DNA of 64,000 bases from Streptomyces netropsis (GCF_014203545.1 NZ_JACHJG010000014.1:42258-106257); one strand, 5' to 3'; numbered from the stretch's first letter, positions 9,196 to 18,417 are shown. Program-made: numbers and translations. The notes: generated from the letters alone by a model not told the origin.

Positions 9196-11307
9196 ATGAC
9201 GACGACCGACACGCACTGCCCGTACTGCGCACTGCAGTGCGGCATGGGGCTGCGACGCCCTCCCCCCGGCGCCGGGCCCGGCGTGCCACCCGTGGAGGTC
9301 GTCGAGCGCCCCGGCTTCCCCGTCAACCGGGGCGCGCTGTGCGGCAAGGGCCGCACCGCCGCCGCCGTCCTGGACCCGGCCGTGCGGCTGACGGCCCCGC
9401 TCGTCCGCGACCCGGCCACCGGCACCCTCGTACGGGCGTCGTGGGACGAGGCCCTCAGCCGGGTCGCGGCCGGGCTCGAGGAGACCGCCACCCGCTACGG
9501 GCCCGAGGCCACCGGCGTCTTCGGAGGCGGCGGCCTGACCAACGAGAAGGCCTATCTGCTGGGCAAGTTCGCGCGCGTCGTGCTGCGCACCCCGCACATC
9601 GACTACAACGGCCGCTTCTGCATGTCGTCCGCCGCGGCGGCCCACCGGGCCGCGTTCGGCATCGACCGGGGGCTGCCCTTCCCGGTCGAGGACATCGCTA
9701 CAGCCGGATGCGTCATCCTGGTCGGCGCCAACCCCGCCGAGACCATGCCGCCCCTGCTGCGGTACTTCACCGAGCTCCGCCGCAACGGCGGCCATCTGAT
9801 CGTCGTCGACCCGCGCCGCACCCGCACCGCCGAACGGGCCGACACGCACCTGCGCCCGGTGCCGGGCACCGACCTCGCGCTCGCGCTGGGGCTGCTGCAC
9901 CTGGCCGTCGCCGACGGCCACCTGGACGAGGAGTTCATCGCCGACCGCACCACCGGTTTCGAGCAGGCCCGGGCGGCGGCGATGGCGCACTGGCCCGAGC
10001 GGGTCGAACAGCTCACCGGAGTACCGGTGCCGCTGATGCGCGAGGCGGTCCGCCGGTTCGCCGACGCCCCCACCGCCATGGTCCTCACGGCCCGGGGCGC
10101 CGAGCAGCACAGCAAGGGCACCGACACCGTCGGCGCGTGGATCAACCTGTGCCTGGCCACCGGCAAGGCCGGCCGCCCCGGCAGCGGCTACGGCTGCCTG
10201 ACCGGACAGGGCAACGGCCAAGGCGGGCGCGAACACGGTCAGAAGGCCGACCAACTGCCCGGCTACCGCTCCCTCACCGACCCGGCGGCACGCGCCCACG
10301 TCGCGAAGGTATGGGGCGTGGACCCCGGCACGCTGCCGGGCCCGGGGGTGAGCGCGTACGAGCTGCTGGACCGCCTCGGCACCCCCGGCGGCGTCAAGGC
10401 CCTGCTGGTGGCGGGCTCCAACCCGATGGTCTCCGCCCCGCGCGCGGCCCACGTCACCGAACGCCTCGCGGCACTGGACTTCCTCGCCGTCAGCGACGTC
10501 GTGCTCTCGGAGACCGCGGCGCTGGCCGACGTGGTCCTGCCCGTGGCGCAGTGGGCCGAGGAGACCGGCACCACCACCAACCTGGAGGGCCGGGTCATCC
10601 TGCGCCGAGCCGCCGTCACCCCGCCCGACGGCGTCCGCACCGACCTCGACGTCCTGCACGGACTCGCCGCGCGGCTCGGTGTCCCCCGGGGTTTCCCCAC
10701 CGACCCGCAAGAGGTGTTCGAGGAGCTGCGGCGCGCCTCCGCGGGCGGCCCCGCCGACTACGCGGGCATCAGCTACCCCAGGATCCGGGCCGAGGACGGC
10801 GTCTTCTGGCCCTGCCCCCACCCCACCCACCCGGGCACCCCACGCCTCTTCCTCGACCGCTTCGCCACCCCCGACGGCCGGGCCCGCTTCGCCGCCGTCT
10901 CCCACCGGCCGGCCGCCGAGGAACCCGACGCCCACTACCCGCTGCACCTGACCACCGGCCGGGTCACCGCCCAGTACCAGAGCGGGGCGCAGACCCGGCG
11001 CGTGCCCGAACTGAACGCGGCCGCGCCCGGACCCTTCGTCGAACTCCACCCCCGTCTCGCGACGCGCCTCGGCGTCACCGAGGGCCAGCTGCTGGCCGTC
11101 ACCAGCCGCCGCGGCCGGGCCCTGGCCCCCGCCCGGATCACCGACGCCATCCGCCCCGACACCGTCTTCATGCCCTTCCACTGGCCCGGCGCCGGCCGCG
11201 CCAACACCCTGACCAACCCCGCACTCGACCCGGTATCGAAAATGCCCGAATTCAAGGTGTGCGCCGTCCGGTTGGAGAAGGCGGCCACCGGAGAGCAGCA
11301 GCCATGA
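9196..11307 (+). CDS. nasA: Assimilatory nitrate reductase catalytic subunit
   Basis: A 703-residue molybdopterin oxidoreductase reducing nitrate to nitrite in the cytoplasm. The N-terminal [4Fe-4S] ligands are visible as Cys8, Cys11, Cys15 (HCPYCALQCGM) and Cys49 (GALCGKG). The bis-MGD regions follow, with GANPAETMPPLLRYF, TARGAEQHSKGTDTV and the family segment GCLTGQGNGQGGREHGQKAD. The C-terminal molydopterin-binding domain has LTTGRVTAQYQSGAQTRR. There is no C-terminal BFD [2Fe-2S] domain, so electrons should come from the next gene product or NirB. The ATG at 9196 puts the cluster at the very N-terminus as expected, though its ribosome site is weak; ATG 9124 and TTG 9079 are in-frame alternatives. 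The stop overlaps the next ATG. Confidence 0.92.
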   Translation: MTTTDTHCPYCALQCGMGLRRPPPGAGPGVPPVEVVERPGFPVNRGALCGKGRTAAAVLDPAVRLTAPLVRDPATGTLVRASWDEALSRVAAGLEETATRYGPEATGVFGGGGLTNEKAYLLGKFARVVLRTPHIDYNGRFCMSSAAAAHRAAFGIDRGLPFPVEDIATAGCVILVGANPAETMPPLLRYFTELRRNGGHLIVVDPRRTRTAERADTHLRPVPGTDLALALGLLHLAVADGHLDEEFIADRTTGFEQARAAAMAHWPERVEQLTGVPVPLMREAVRRFADAPTAMVLTARGAEQHSKGTDTVGAWINLCLATGKAGRPGSGYGCLTGQGNGQGGREHGQKADQLPGYRSLTDPAARAHVAKVWGVDPGTLPGPGVSAYELLDRLGTPGGVKALLVAGSNPMVSAPRAAHVTERLAALDFLAVSDVVLSETAALADVVLPVAQWAEETGTTTNLEGRVILRRAAVTPPDGVRTDLDVLHGLAARLGVPRGFPTDPQEVFEELRRASAGGPADYAGISYPRIRAEDGVFWPCPHPTHPGTPRLFLDRFATPDGRARFAAVSHRPAAEEPDAHYPLHLTTGRVTAQYQSGAQTRRVPELNAAAPGPFVELHPRLATRLGVTEGQLLAVTSRRGRALAPARITDAIRPDTVFMPFHWPGAGRANTLTNPALDPVSKMPEFKVCAVRLEKAATGEQQP

Positions 11308-12518
11308 ACCCCCACCGGATCGCGGTCGTCGGCGCCGGCATGGCCGCCGCCCGCCTCGCCCGACAGCTCCAGGCCCACAGCGCCCCCGAGGACATCGAAC
11401 TGACGCTCTACGGAGCCGAACCCGACGCCCCCTACAACCGCACCCTGCTCACCGAGGTCCTCACCGGCCGGTACGCCGCCGTCGACCTCCCCTACGGCCC
11501 GGGCACCACGGTCCGTACCGGCACCGAAGTCGTCGCCCTCGACACGGACGCGCGGAAGATCGTCCTCGCGGACGGGGAGCACACCGCCTACGACAGCCTG
11601 GTCCTGGCCACGGGCGCGAGCCCCGTGCGGCCGGCCCTCCCGGGCTCGCGCACGCCGGACGGCGACCTCCTCGGCGGCGTCCACCACCTGCGCACGCTCA
11701 CCGACTGCCGACTCCTCGCCGACGCCGCCGCACGGGCCGCGCGAGCCGTCGTCATCGGCGGGGGAGTGCTGGGCGTCAGCGCGGCCCGGGCCCTCGCCAC
11801 CCTCGGCCCGCACGTCGACCTCGTCCACCGGGAACCACACCTGATGGGCCGCCACCTCGACGCCGAGTCGGCGGCGGCACTGCGCCACCAGCTGACCGGC
11901 CTCGGCATCGACACCCACCTGGGCCACCGGCCCCGCGCCCTGCACGGCACCGGCCGGGTGACCGCCGTCGAACTGGCCGACGGCACCCGCCTGGACACCG
12001 ACCTCGTGCTCCTCGCCTGCGGAGTCCGTCCCCGCACCCACCTGGCCCGGGCCGCCGGACTCGACGTGCGCCAAGGGATCGTCGTCGACGACCGCCTGGC
12101 GACCTCCGCCCCCGGCACCTACGCCCTCGGCGACTGCGCCGAACACCGGGGCGTCGTCCACGGTCTGGCGGACCCCGCCTGGCGACAGGCGGACACCCTG
12201 GCCGCCCTCCTCTCGGGCACCGACCCGCACGCCCGCTACACCGGCGCCCGCCCCCTGACCCGGCTGACGGCGGGCCCCGTGCAGCTGGCCGCCTTCGGCG
12301 ACCCGGCCGCCGAACGCCACGGCGACCACGAGGTGCTGCGCCTCACCGACGCCACCCGCGGCACCCACAGGAAGCTCGTCCGACGCGGCGACCGACTGGC
12401 GGGCGCCGTCCTGCTCGGCGACCTCGCCACCCTCGGCGACCTGCTCGCCGTATGGCAACGCGACGAGGACCTCCCCGCCGACCCCCTGTACCTGATCCAC
12501 GAAGGAGCCCGCCCATGA
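11304..12518 (+). CDS. FAD/NAD(P)H oxidoreductase of the nitrate-assimilation operon
   Basis: A 404-residue pyridine-nucleotide-disulphide oxidoreductase of the rubredoxin/nitrite-reductase flavoprotein type. The FAD dinucleotide fold is at the N-terminus (IAVVGAGMAAARLARQL), the NAD(P) fold at about 147-160 (VVIGGGVLGVSAARAL), and the second FAD motif is TYALGDCAEH near residue 275. It resembles the N-terminal third of NirB but lacks BFD and siroheme domains. It probably passes electrons from NAD(P)H to NasA, as NasB/NasC-type reductases do. It is joined to nasA and nirB by ATGA overlaps on both sides, so the subunits are likely made in balanced amounts. Confidence 0.87.
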   Translation: MNPHRIAVVGAGMAAARLARQLQAHSAPEDIELTLYGAEPDAPYNRTLLTEVLTGRYAAVDLPYGPGTTVRTGTEVVALDTDARKIVLADGEHTAYDSLVLATGASPVRPALPGSRTPDGDLLGGVHHLRTLTDCRLLADAAARAARAVVIGGGVLGVSAARALATLGPHVDLVHREPHLMGRHLDAESAAALRHQLTGLGIDTHLGHRPRALHGTGRVTAVELADGTRLDTDLVLLACGVRPRTHLARAAGLDVRQGIVVDDRLATSAPGTYALGDCAEHRGVVHGLADPAWRQADTLAALLSGTDPHARYTGARPLTRLTAGPVQLAAFGDPAAERHGDHEVLRLTDATRGTHRKLVRRGDRLAGAVLLGDLATLGDLLAVWQRDEDLPADPLYLIHEGARP

Positions 12519-15124
12519 CGCGACCGTCCGACGCCACCGACACCCGCCGCAGCCTCGTCCTGGCCGGCCACGGCATGGTCGGCCAGCGCTTCCTGGAAGC
12601 GCTGTACGAGAAGGAGGGCGCGGACCGCCGGTGGCGCGTCACCGTCCTGGCCGAGGAACCCCGGCCCGCCTACGACCGCGTACACCTCACCGCCACCTTC
12701 ACCGGCACCCGCGCCGAGGACCTGGCCCTCACCCCGCCCGGCTTCCTCGACTCCCACGGCATCGACCTGCGCCTGGGCGAGCCCGCCACCGCCGTCGACC
12801 GCGACGGGCGCACCGTCACCACCGCGTCCGGAGACCGGATCGGCTACGACGCACTGGTCCTGGCCACCGGCTCCTACCCCTTCGTACCGCCCGTCCCCGG
12901 CCACGACGCCGACGGCTGCCACGTCTACCGCACCATCGAGGACGTCGCCGCCATCCGCTCCCGCGCCGCCGGCGCGCGCACCGGCGTCGTCGTCGGCGGC
13001 GGACTCCTCGGCCTGGAGGCCGCCGGGGCCCTGCGCGCCCTGGGACTGCGGACCCACGTCGTCGAATTCGCCCCCCGCCTGATGGCCCTCCAGATCGACG
13101 ACGCCGGCGGCGCGGCCCTCCGCCGCAAGATCGAAGAGCTGGGCGTGTCCGTCCACACCGGAGCCGCCGCCGAACGGATCGACACCGACGCCGACGGGCG
13201 GGTCCGCGCACTGGCCCTCTCCGACGGCACCGTGCTCGACGCGGACCTCGTCGTCTTCTCCGCGGGCGTACGGCCCAGGGACCAGCTCGCCCGAGACTGC
13301 GGCCTGCCCGTCGGCGACCGCGGCGGCATCGTCGTCGACACCGGCTGCCGCACCGCCGACCCCCGCATCCACGCCATCGGCGAATGCGCCCTCGCCGCCG
13401 ACGGGCGCGTCTACGGACTCGTGGCCCCCGGATACGCCATGGCGGAGACCGCGGCCCGCCGGCTGGGCGGCGAGGACGGCGAGTTCACCGGCGCCGACAC
13501 CTCCACCAAACTCAAACTCCTCGGCGTCGACGTCGCCAGCTTCGGCGACGCCCACGGCACCACCGAAGGCGCCCTCGACGTCCTCTACGCCGACAGCCGG
13601 GCCGGCGTCTACAAAAAACTCGTCATCGGCCCCGACGGCAGCCTGCTCGGCGGCATCCTCGTCGGGGACGCCGACTCCTACGCCACCCTCCGACCACTCG
13701 CCGGGAGCAGCGCCCCCCTGCCCGTACCGCCCGAACAACTCCTGCTGCCCGCCTCGGCCGGACCCGCGGGCGGCCCGGTGGGGGCCGCGGCCCTTCCCGA
13801 CGACGCGGTGATCTGCTCCTGTCACAACGTCAGCAAAGGCACGATCCGCACCGCGGTCGCCGAAGGCGGCTGCGCCACGGTCGCCGCCGTCAAGAAGTGC
13901 ACCAAGGCCGGCACCGGCTGCGGCAGCTGCGAGAAGGCCCTCACCACCCTCGTCACCGACGAACTCGCCGCCACCGGCACCGAGACGGCCCGGGGCCTGT
14001 GCGAACACTTCACCCACACCCGCGCCGAGCTGTACGAGATCATCCGGGTCAAGGGCATCACCACCTTCACCCGGCTCCTCGCCGAGCACGGCAGCGGCCA
14101 GGGCTGCGCCGTCTGCAAACCCACCGTCGCCTCCATCCTGGCGACCCTCGGGGACACCCCCTACATCCTCGACGGCGAACAGGCCGCCCTCCAGGACACC
14201 AACGACCACTTCCTCGCCAACCTCCAGCGCAACGGCTCCTACTCCGTCGTCCCCCGCGTTCCCGGCGGCGAGATCACCCCCGACGGGCTCATCGTCATCG
14301 GCGAGATCGCCCGCGACTTCGGCCTTTACACCAAAATCACCGGCGGGCAGCGCATCGACATGTTCGGCGCGACCGTCGACCAGCTCCCCCCGATCTGGCG
14401 CCGCCTGGTGGACGCCGGATTCGAGTCCGGCCACGCCTACGGCAAGGCACTGCGCACCGTGAAGTCGTGCGTCGGGCAGACCTGGTGCCGCTACGGCGTC
14501 CAGGACTCCGTCGCCCTCGCCATCGACCTCGAACTGCGCTACCGGGGCCTGCGCGCCCCGCACAAACTCAAGTCCGCGGTCTCCGGCTGTGCCCGCGAGT
14601 GCGCCGAGGCACAGAGCAAGGACTTCGGCGTCATCGCCACCTCCACCGGCTGGAACCTCTACGTCGGCGGCAACGGCGGCATGACACCCCGCCACGCCGA
14701 CCTGCTGGTCCAGGACGTCGACCGCACCACGCTCGTCCGCACCATCGACCGCTTCCTGATGTTCTACATCCGCACCGCCGACCGGCTCGAGCGCACCGCC
14801 CCCTGGATCGAGCGGCTCGAAGGCGGCCTCGATCACCTCCGTGCCGTGATCCTCGACGACAGCCTCGGCATCTGCGCCGAACTCGACGAGCTGATGGCCC
14901 GTCATGTGGACACCTACCAGGACGAATGGGCCGCGACCCTGGACGATCCCGAACGCCTGCGCCGCTTCGCCTCCTTCGTCAACGCCCCCGGCACCCCCGA
15001 CCCCGCCGTGCGCTTCGTCCCCGAACGCGCCCAGATCCGACCCTCCCGCCCCGGCGACGTGGACGGCACGGCCCCGTCCGTGCCCCTGATCGCCGGCCCC
15101 GCCCTGAAGGTGCGTACCCCATGA
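12515..15124 (+). CDS. nirB: NAD(P)H-dependent assimilatory nitrite reductase, large subunit
   Basis: An 869-residue cytoplasmic flavo-iron-sulphur-siroheme enzyme reducing nitrite to ammonium. Domains in order: FAD/NAD(P)H reductase (1-400; GVVVGGGLLGLEAAGAL), BFD-type [2Fe-2S] site with Cys434, Cys436, Cys469 and Cys472, a second partial cysteine region (GQGCAVCKPTV), and the sulphite/nitrite-reductase half-domains. The [4Fe-4S]-siroheme ligands Cys652, Cys658, Cys692 and Cys696 show the expected C-x5-C ... C-x3-C spacing. Length fits the family. The GAAGGAG ribosome site lies inside the upstream gene and the start overlaps its stop. The neighbouring HemD-like and CbiX-like genes would supply siroheme. 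Confidence 0.96.
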   Translation: MTRPSDATDTRRSLVLAGHGMVGQRFLEALYEKEGADRRWRVTVLAEEPRPAYDRVHLTATFTGTRAEDLALTPPGFLDSHGIDLRLGEPATAVDRDGRTVTTASGDRIGYDALVLATGSYPFVPPVPGHDADGCHVYRTIEDVAAIRSRAAGARTGVVVGGGLLGLEAAGALRALGLRTHVVEFAPRLMALQIDDAGGAALRRKIEELGVSVHTGAAAERIDTDADGRVRALALSDGTVLDADLVVFSAGVRPRDQLARDCGLPVGDRGGIVVDTGCRTADPRIHAIGECALAADGRVYGLVAPGYAMAETAARRLGGEDGEFTGADTSTKLKLLGVDVASFGDAHGTTEGALDVLYADSRAGVYKKLVIGPDGSLLGGILVGDADSYATLRPLAGSSAPLPVPPEQLLLPASAGPAGGPVGAAALPDDAVICSCHNVSKGTIRTAVAEGGCATVAAVKKCTKAGTGCGSCEKALTTLVTDELAATGTETARGLCEHFTHTRAELYEIIRVKGITTFTRLLAEHGSGQGCAVCKPTVASILATLGDTPYILDGEQAALQDTNDHFLANLQRNGSYSVVPRVPGGEITPDGLIVIGEIARDFGLYTKITGGQRIDMFGATVDQLPPIWRRLVDAGFESGHAYGKALRTVKSCVGQTWCRYGVQDSVALAIDLELRYRGLRAPHKLKSAVSGCARECAEAQSKDFGVIATSTGWNLYVGGNGGMTPRHADLLVQDVDRTTLVRTIDRFLMFYIRTADRLERTAPWIERLEGGLDHLRAVILDDSLGICAELDELMARHVDTYQDEWAATLDDPERLRRFASFVNAPGTPDPAVRFVPERAQIRPSRPGDVDGTAPSVPLIAGPALKVRTP

Positions 15125-16914
15125 CCGACATCGTTCACGCCCCCACCGCCCCCATCGCGGAGCCCGCGCTCCCACCGCCGCCACCGAACGAAGCGGCAGG
15201 TACGGCCCCCGCCCCGGACGCGCTCGTCGAGATCGGCGACGGCGACACCTGGACGACCGTCTGCCGCTACGGCGACCTCACCCCCGGCCGGGGCGTCACC
15301 GCCCTCGTCGGCGGCGAACAGGTCGCCCTCTTCCGCGACGCCGCCGGAGCGCTCTACGCGCTCGACAACCGTGACCCCTTCAGCGGCGCCTACGTCATCT
15401 CCCGCGGTGTCACCGGCAGCCGCGCCGGAACCCCCGTGGTGACCTCACCCATGTACAAGCAGGCCTTCGACCTGCGCACCGGGGACTGCCTCGACGACGA
15501 CAACGCCCCCGCCGCCCTGCGCACCTGGCCCGTACGGACCACCGGGCCGGCCACCTTGCCACCGCCACCGCGGCCCGCACCTCCGAGGGCCCGCACCCTC
15601 ACCGAATGGCGCCCCGAGGACCCCGCGTTCTGGGAACGCGTCGGCGCCCGCATCGCCCGGCGCAACCTCTGGCTGTCCGTCCTCACCGAACACATCGGCT
15701 TCTCGATCTGGAGCATGTGGTCCGTCCTCGTGCTCTTCCTCGGCCCGGAATACGGCATCGACCCCGCCGGGAAATTCACCCTCGCCGCCGTCCCCACGGC
15801 CGTCGGCGCGGCCCTGCGCCTGCCCTACACCGCCGCGGTCGGCCGCTTCGGCGGCCGGAACTGGACCGTCGTCAGCGCCCTGCTGCTCCTGCTCCCCACC
15901 GCGTTCGTCGCCGTCGTCCTCGAACCCGGCGTCTCCTACTCCACGCTGCTCGTGGCCGCGGCCGTGGCCGGCGTCGGCGGCGGCAACTTCGCCTCCTCCA
16001 TGGCCAACATCAACGCCTTCTACCCCCAGCGGCTCAAGGGCCGCGCCCTGGGCATCAACGCGGGCGGCGGCAACCTCGGCGTCCCCGCCGTACAGCTCGT
16101 CGGCCTGCTGATCCTCGCCACCGCCGGCGCCGCGCACCCGCGCCTGCTGCCCCTGATCTACCTCCCGCTGATCGCCCTGACCGCCGTCGTGGCCGCCCTG
16201 CGCATGGACAACGTGCCCACCACGCGGGAGACCGGACACGCCCTGCGCGAGATCACACGAGACCGTCACACCTGGGTGATGTCACTGCTGTACCTCGGCA
16301 CGTTCGGCTCGTTCATCGGCTTCGGCTTCGCCTTCGGGCTGGTCCTCCAGGCGCAGTTCCACGACCAGCTCGACACCCCGGTCAAGGTCGCGTGCCTGAC
16401 CGTGCTGGGCCCGCTGCTCGGTTCGCTCGCCCGGCCCTTCGGCGGTGCGTGGGCCGACCGCCACGGCGGTGCGCGGGTGACACTGGCAACCTTCGCGGCC
16501 ATGACCGCCGGCACCGCCCTGATCCTCACCGCCTCCCGGCTCCATCTCCCGGCTCTCTTCCTCGGCGCGTTCGCCGCGCTGTTCGTCCTGAGCGGCATCG
16601 GCAACGGTTCCACCTATCGCATGATCCCCGCCCTCCACCGGGCCAAGGCCCGGGACCGGGCCCTCACCGGTGGCGCCGACCCCGCCGCGACCGAGGCCGC
16701 CGCCCACCGCCGCGCCACCGCCCTGATCGGCCTCGCCGGCGCGATCGGCGCCTTCGGTGGCGTGCTCGTCAACGTCGCCTTCCGGCAGAGCTTCCTCACC
16801 TTCCACAACGGCGACGCGGCCTACCTCGCCTTCCTCGCCTTCTACGTCGCCTGCTCGGCCCTGACCTGGATCGTGTACCTGCGCCCGTCCCGGCACCGGC
16901 TGAGCGGAGTCTGA
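15121..16914 (+). CDS. Fusion of nitrite reductase small subunit NirD with a NarK-type nitrate/nitrite transporter
   Basis: One uninterrupted frame encodes 597 residues. Residues about 30-145 are NirD-like (CRYGDLTPGRGVTALVGGEQ, then NRDPFSGAYVISRG and SPMYKQAFDLRTG). As in other NirD proteins, the Rieske Cys/His ligands are missing. A Pro-rich linker (about 147-165) joins it to a twelve-helix MFS permease that carries the NarK nitrate signature around SSMANINAFYPQRLKGRALG and INAGGGNLG, plus GSFIGFGFAFG. Both parts keep G/C-rich third positions and there is no stop or frame change between them. The start overlaps the nirB stop. NirD and NarK are normally separate proteins. The fusion would tether the nitrite-reductase small subunit to the entry channel, which is inference. 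Confidence 0.9.
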   Translation: MTDIVHAPTAPIAEPALPPPPPNEAAGTAPAPDALVEIGDGDTWTTVCRYGDLTPGRGVTALVGGEQVALFRDAAGALYALDNRDPFSGAYVISRGVTGSRAGTPVVTSPMYKQAFDLRTGDCLDDDNAPAALRTWPVRTTGPATLPPPPRPAPPRARTLTEWRPEDPAFWERVGARIARRNLWLSVLTEHIGFSIWSMWSVLVLFLGPEYGIDPAGKFTLAAVPTAVGAALRLPYTAAVGRFGGRNWTVVSALLLLLPTAFVAVVLEPGVSYSTLLVAAAVAGVGGGNFASSMANINAFYPQRLKGRALGINAGGGNLGVPAVQLVGLLILATAGAAHPRLLPLIYLPLIALTAVVAALRMDNVPTTRETGHALREITRDRHTWVMSLLYLGTFGSFIGFGFAFGLVLQAQFHDQLDTPVKVACLTVLGPLLGSLARPFGGAWADRHGGARVTLATFAAMTAGTALILTASRLHLPALFLGAFAALFVLSGIGNGSTYRMIPALHRAKARDRALTGGADPAATEAAAHRRATALIGLAGAIGAFGGVLVNVAFRQSFLTFHNGDAAYLAFLAFYVACSALTWIVYLRPSRHRLSGV

Positions 16915-16986
16915 CGCCGCCCGGGGCGGGCACCTCGGGAAGAGGAAACGGTAGTGTGGCCGCCGCTTCTTCACGAGGGAGGGACC

Positions 16987-17565
16987 ATGGCCGATGCGCC
17001 GCAGGCCACCACGGTGCGCGGGCCCCGCAAGGACCAGGCCCGCAACCGGCGACGGCTGCTCGACGCCGCCCGCGAGGCGTTCAAGGACCAGGGCCCGGAC
17101 GCCGGCATCGACGGCATCGCCCGTCGCGCGGGGGTCGGCGCGACCACCTTCTACCGCCACTTCCCCACGAAGGACGACCTGGTCGACGTGTTGCTCGACG
17201 AACTGTCCGAAGGTTCCCGGGAGGCCGCCGAGCACGCCGCCGGCATCACCGACGGCTGGACGGCCTTCCGTACCGTCTTCACCCGGGGCTGCGTTCCGCA
17301 CGAGGAGGACCTCGCGCTCTTCGACATCCTGTGCCGCACCAGCGCGCGGGCGGCCGAGCGCGGGCGGCGGGTCACCGTCGAGCTGATCGGCCCGGTCGTC
17401 GAACGCGCCCGGAGCGAGGGGATGTTGCGCGGCGACGCGACGGTGGAGGACATCGCCGCGTTCATGCGCATGGCCGACTCGGCCGCCTCCGCCGGGCAAC
17501 GCCGGAGGGCGCACGACGTCCTCCTCGCCGGTCTGCGCTCCCGCGGCGGTGCCGCCGACGCGTGA
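16987..17565 (+). CDS. TetR-family transcriptional regulator
   Basis: A 192-residue regulator with an N-terminal TetR helix-turn-helix (RNRRRLLDAAREAF, GIDGIARRAGVGATTFYRHF, PTKDDLVDVLL at about 18-65) and a variable ligand-binding C-terminal domain. The ATG at 16987 has a GGGAGGGA ribosome site; an in-frame GTG at 16954 is an alternative. It follows the nirD-narK gene by 72 bases on the same strand and converges on the acetyltransferase gene. The likely ligand and target are unknown. Position suggests the acetyltransferase or itself rather than nitrogen genes. Confidence 0.87.
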   Translation: MADAPQATTVRGPRKDQARNRRRLLDAAREAFKDQGPDAGIDGIARRAGVGATTFYRHFPTKDDLVDVLLDELSEGSREAAEHAAGITDGWTAFRTVFTRGCVPHEEDLALFDILCRTSARAAERGRRVTVELIGPVVERARSEGMLRGDATVEDIAAFMRMADSAASAGQRRRAHDVLLAGLRSRGGAADA

Positions 17566-17586
17566 CGACACGAGGCCCCAGAGACG

Positions 17587-18234
17587 CTATCGCCCGGCCG
17601 GGGCGGCCGCTTCGAGGTCGTCGACGCTGCCGGACATGATGGTGCGCACGTGCTCGGTGATGTGCGCGGCGGGCCAGTCCCACCAGGCCAGGGCCAGCAG
17701 GCGGGCGATGTCGGCCTCGTCGAACCGGGTGCGGATGAGCTTGGCCGGGTTGCCGCCCACGATGCCGTAGTCGGGAACGTCGTCGACGACGACCGAGCCG
17801 GAGGCGATGATCGCGCCGTGCCCGATGCGGACGCCGGGCATCACCATGACGCCGTAGCCGAACCACACGTCGTTGCCGACCACGGTGTCCCCCCGGCCGG
17901 GCAGTCCGCTCAGCAGGTCGAAGTGCTCGGCCCAGGAACCGCCCATGACGGGGAAGGGGAACGTCGAGGGGCCGTCCATCCGGTGGTTGGCGCCGTTCAT
18001 GATGAACCGCACCCCGGTGCCCAGCGCGCAGAACTTCCCGATGACGAGCTTCTCCGGCCCGTAGTGGTAGAGCACGTTGCGACTCTCGAACGCGGTCGGG
18101 TCGTCCGGGTCGTCGTAGTAGGAGTACTCCCCGGCCTCGATCAGCGCGGAGGTCACCAGCGGCTTCAACTGGACGACGCGCGGCTGGTCGGGGAAGGGGT
18201 GGAGCGCGGTGGGGTCGGCGGGAACGCGGTTCAC
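17587..18234 (-). CDS. Vat/CatB-type xenobiotic acetyltransferase
   Basis: A 215-residue left-handed beta-helix acetyltransferase of the XAT class, whose members acetylate streptogramin A or chloramphenicol with acetyl-CoA. The family signature is the segment FIMNGANHRMDGPSTFPF, whose His is the catalytic base, followed by VVGNDVWFGYGVMVMPGVRI and the hexapeptide turns ending IVGGNPAKLIRTRF. The GTG start at 18234 (protein VNRVPADPT) gives the usual family length of about 210-219 residues. A longer frame back to 18426 exists but its extension is arginine-rich and not family-like. A GTGACGTCAC palindrome (18236-18245) sits just before the start. Resistance function is inferred; the substrate could be an endogenous metabolite. 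Confidence 0.85.
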   Translation of the reverse strand: MNRVPADPTALHPFPDQPRVVQLKPLVTSALIEAGEYSYYDDPDDPTAFESRNVLYHYGPEKLVIGKFCALGTGVRFIMNGANHRMDGPSTFPFPVMGGSWAEHFDLLSGLPGRGDTVVGNDVWFGYGVMVMPGVRIGHGAIIASGSVVVDDVPDYGIVGGNPAKLIRTRFDEADIARLLALAWWDWPAAHITEHVRTIMSGSVDDLEAAAPAGR

Positions 18235-18397
18235 GGTGACGTCACTTCCGGGTGGTTGCAGGGGGCATTCATGATGCCGCGCCGTTCCCCGCGTCCGCAC
18301 GCCGATATGCGCGTCGCGCTCATGGCGTGGCCGAGGCCGGAGCCGGAGAGCCTCGCGCGCGGCTTCGCGGTCCTGTCGGCTTTCGGGCACGCCCCGG

Positions 18398-18417
18398 TTA
18401 TGCAACTTGTTGCATAA
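18398..18417. promoter_or_regulatory. Perfect 20-bp palindrome, probable PadR operator
   Basis: TTATGCAAC-TT-GTTGCATAA is a perfect inverted repeat (9-bp arms, 2-base centre) lying 53 bases before the FadH-like start and inside an otherwise GC-rich sequence. PadR-family repressors typically bind AT-containing dyads such as ATGCAA...TTGCAT. The operon it precedes ends in a PadR gene, so autoregulation is likely. It could also affect the divergent acetyltransferase gene, whose start is 164 bases away. Confidence 0.7.

Noticed and set aside
12236..15184. 982-codon open frame on the minus strand across nirB
   Set aside because: It is antisense to nirB, whose domains and metal ligands are certain. 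The frame is a by-product of high third-position GC, and its Gly/Ala/Asp/Val-rich translation fits no family.
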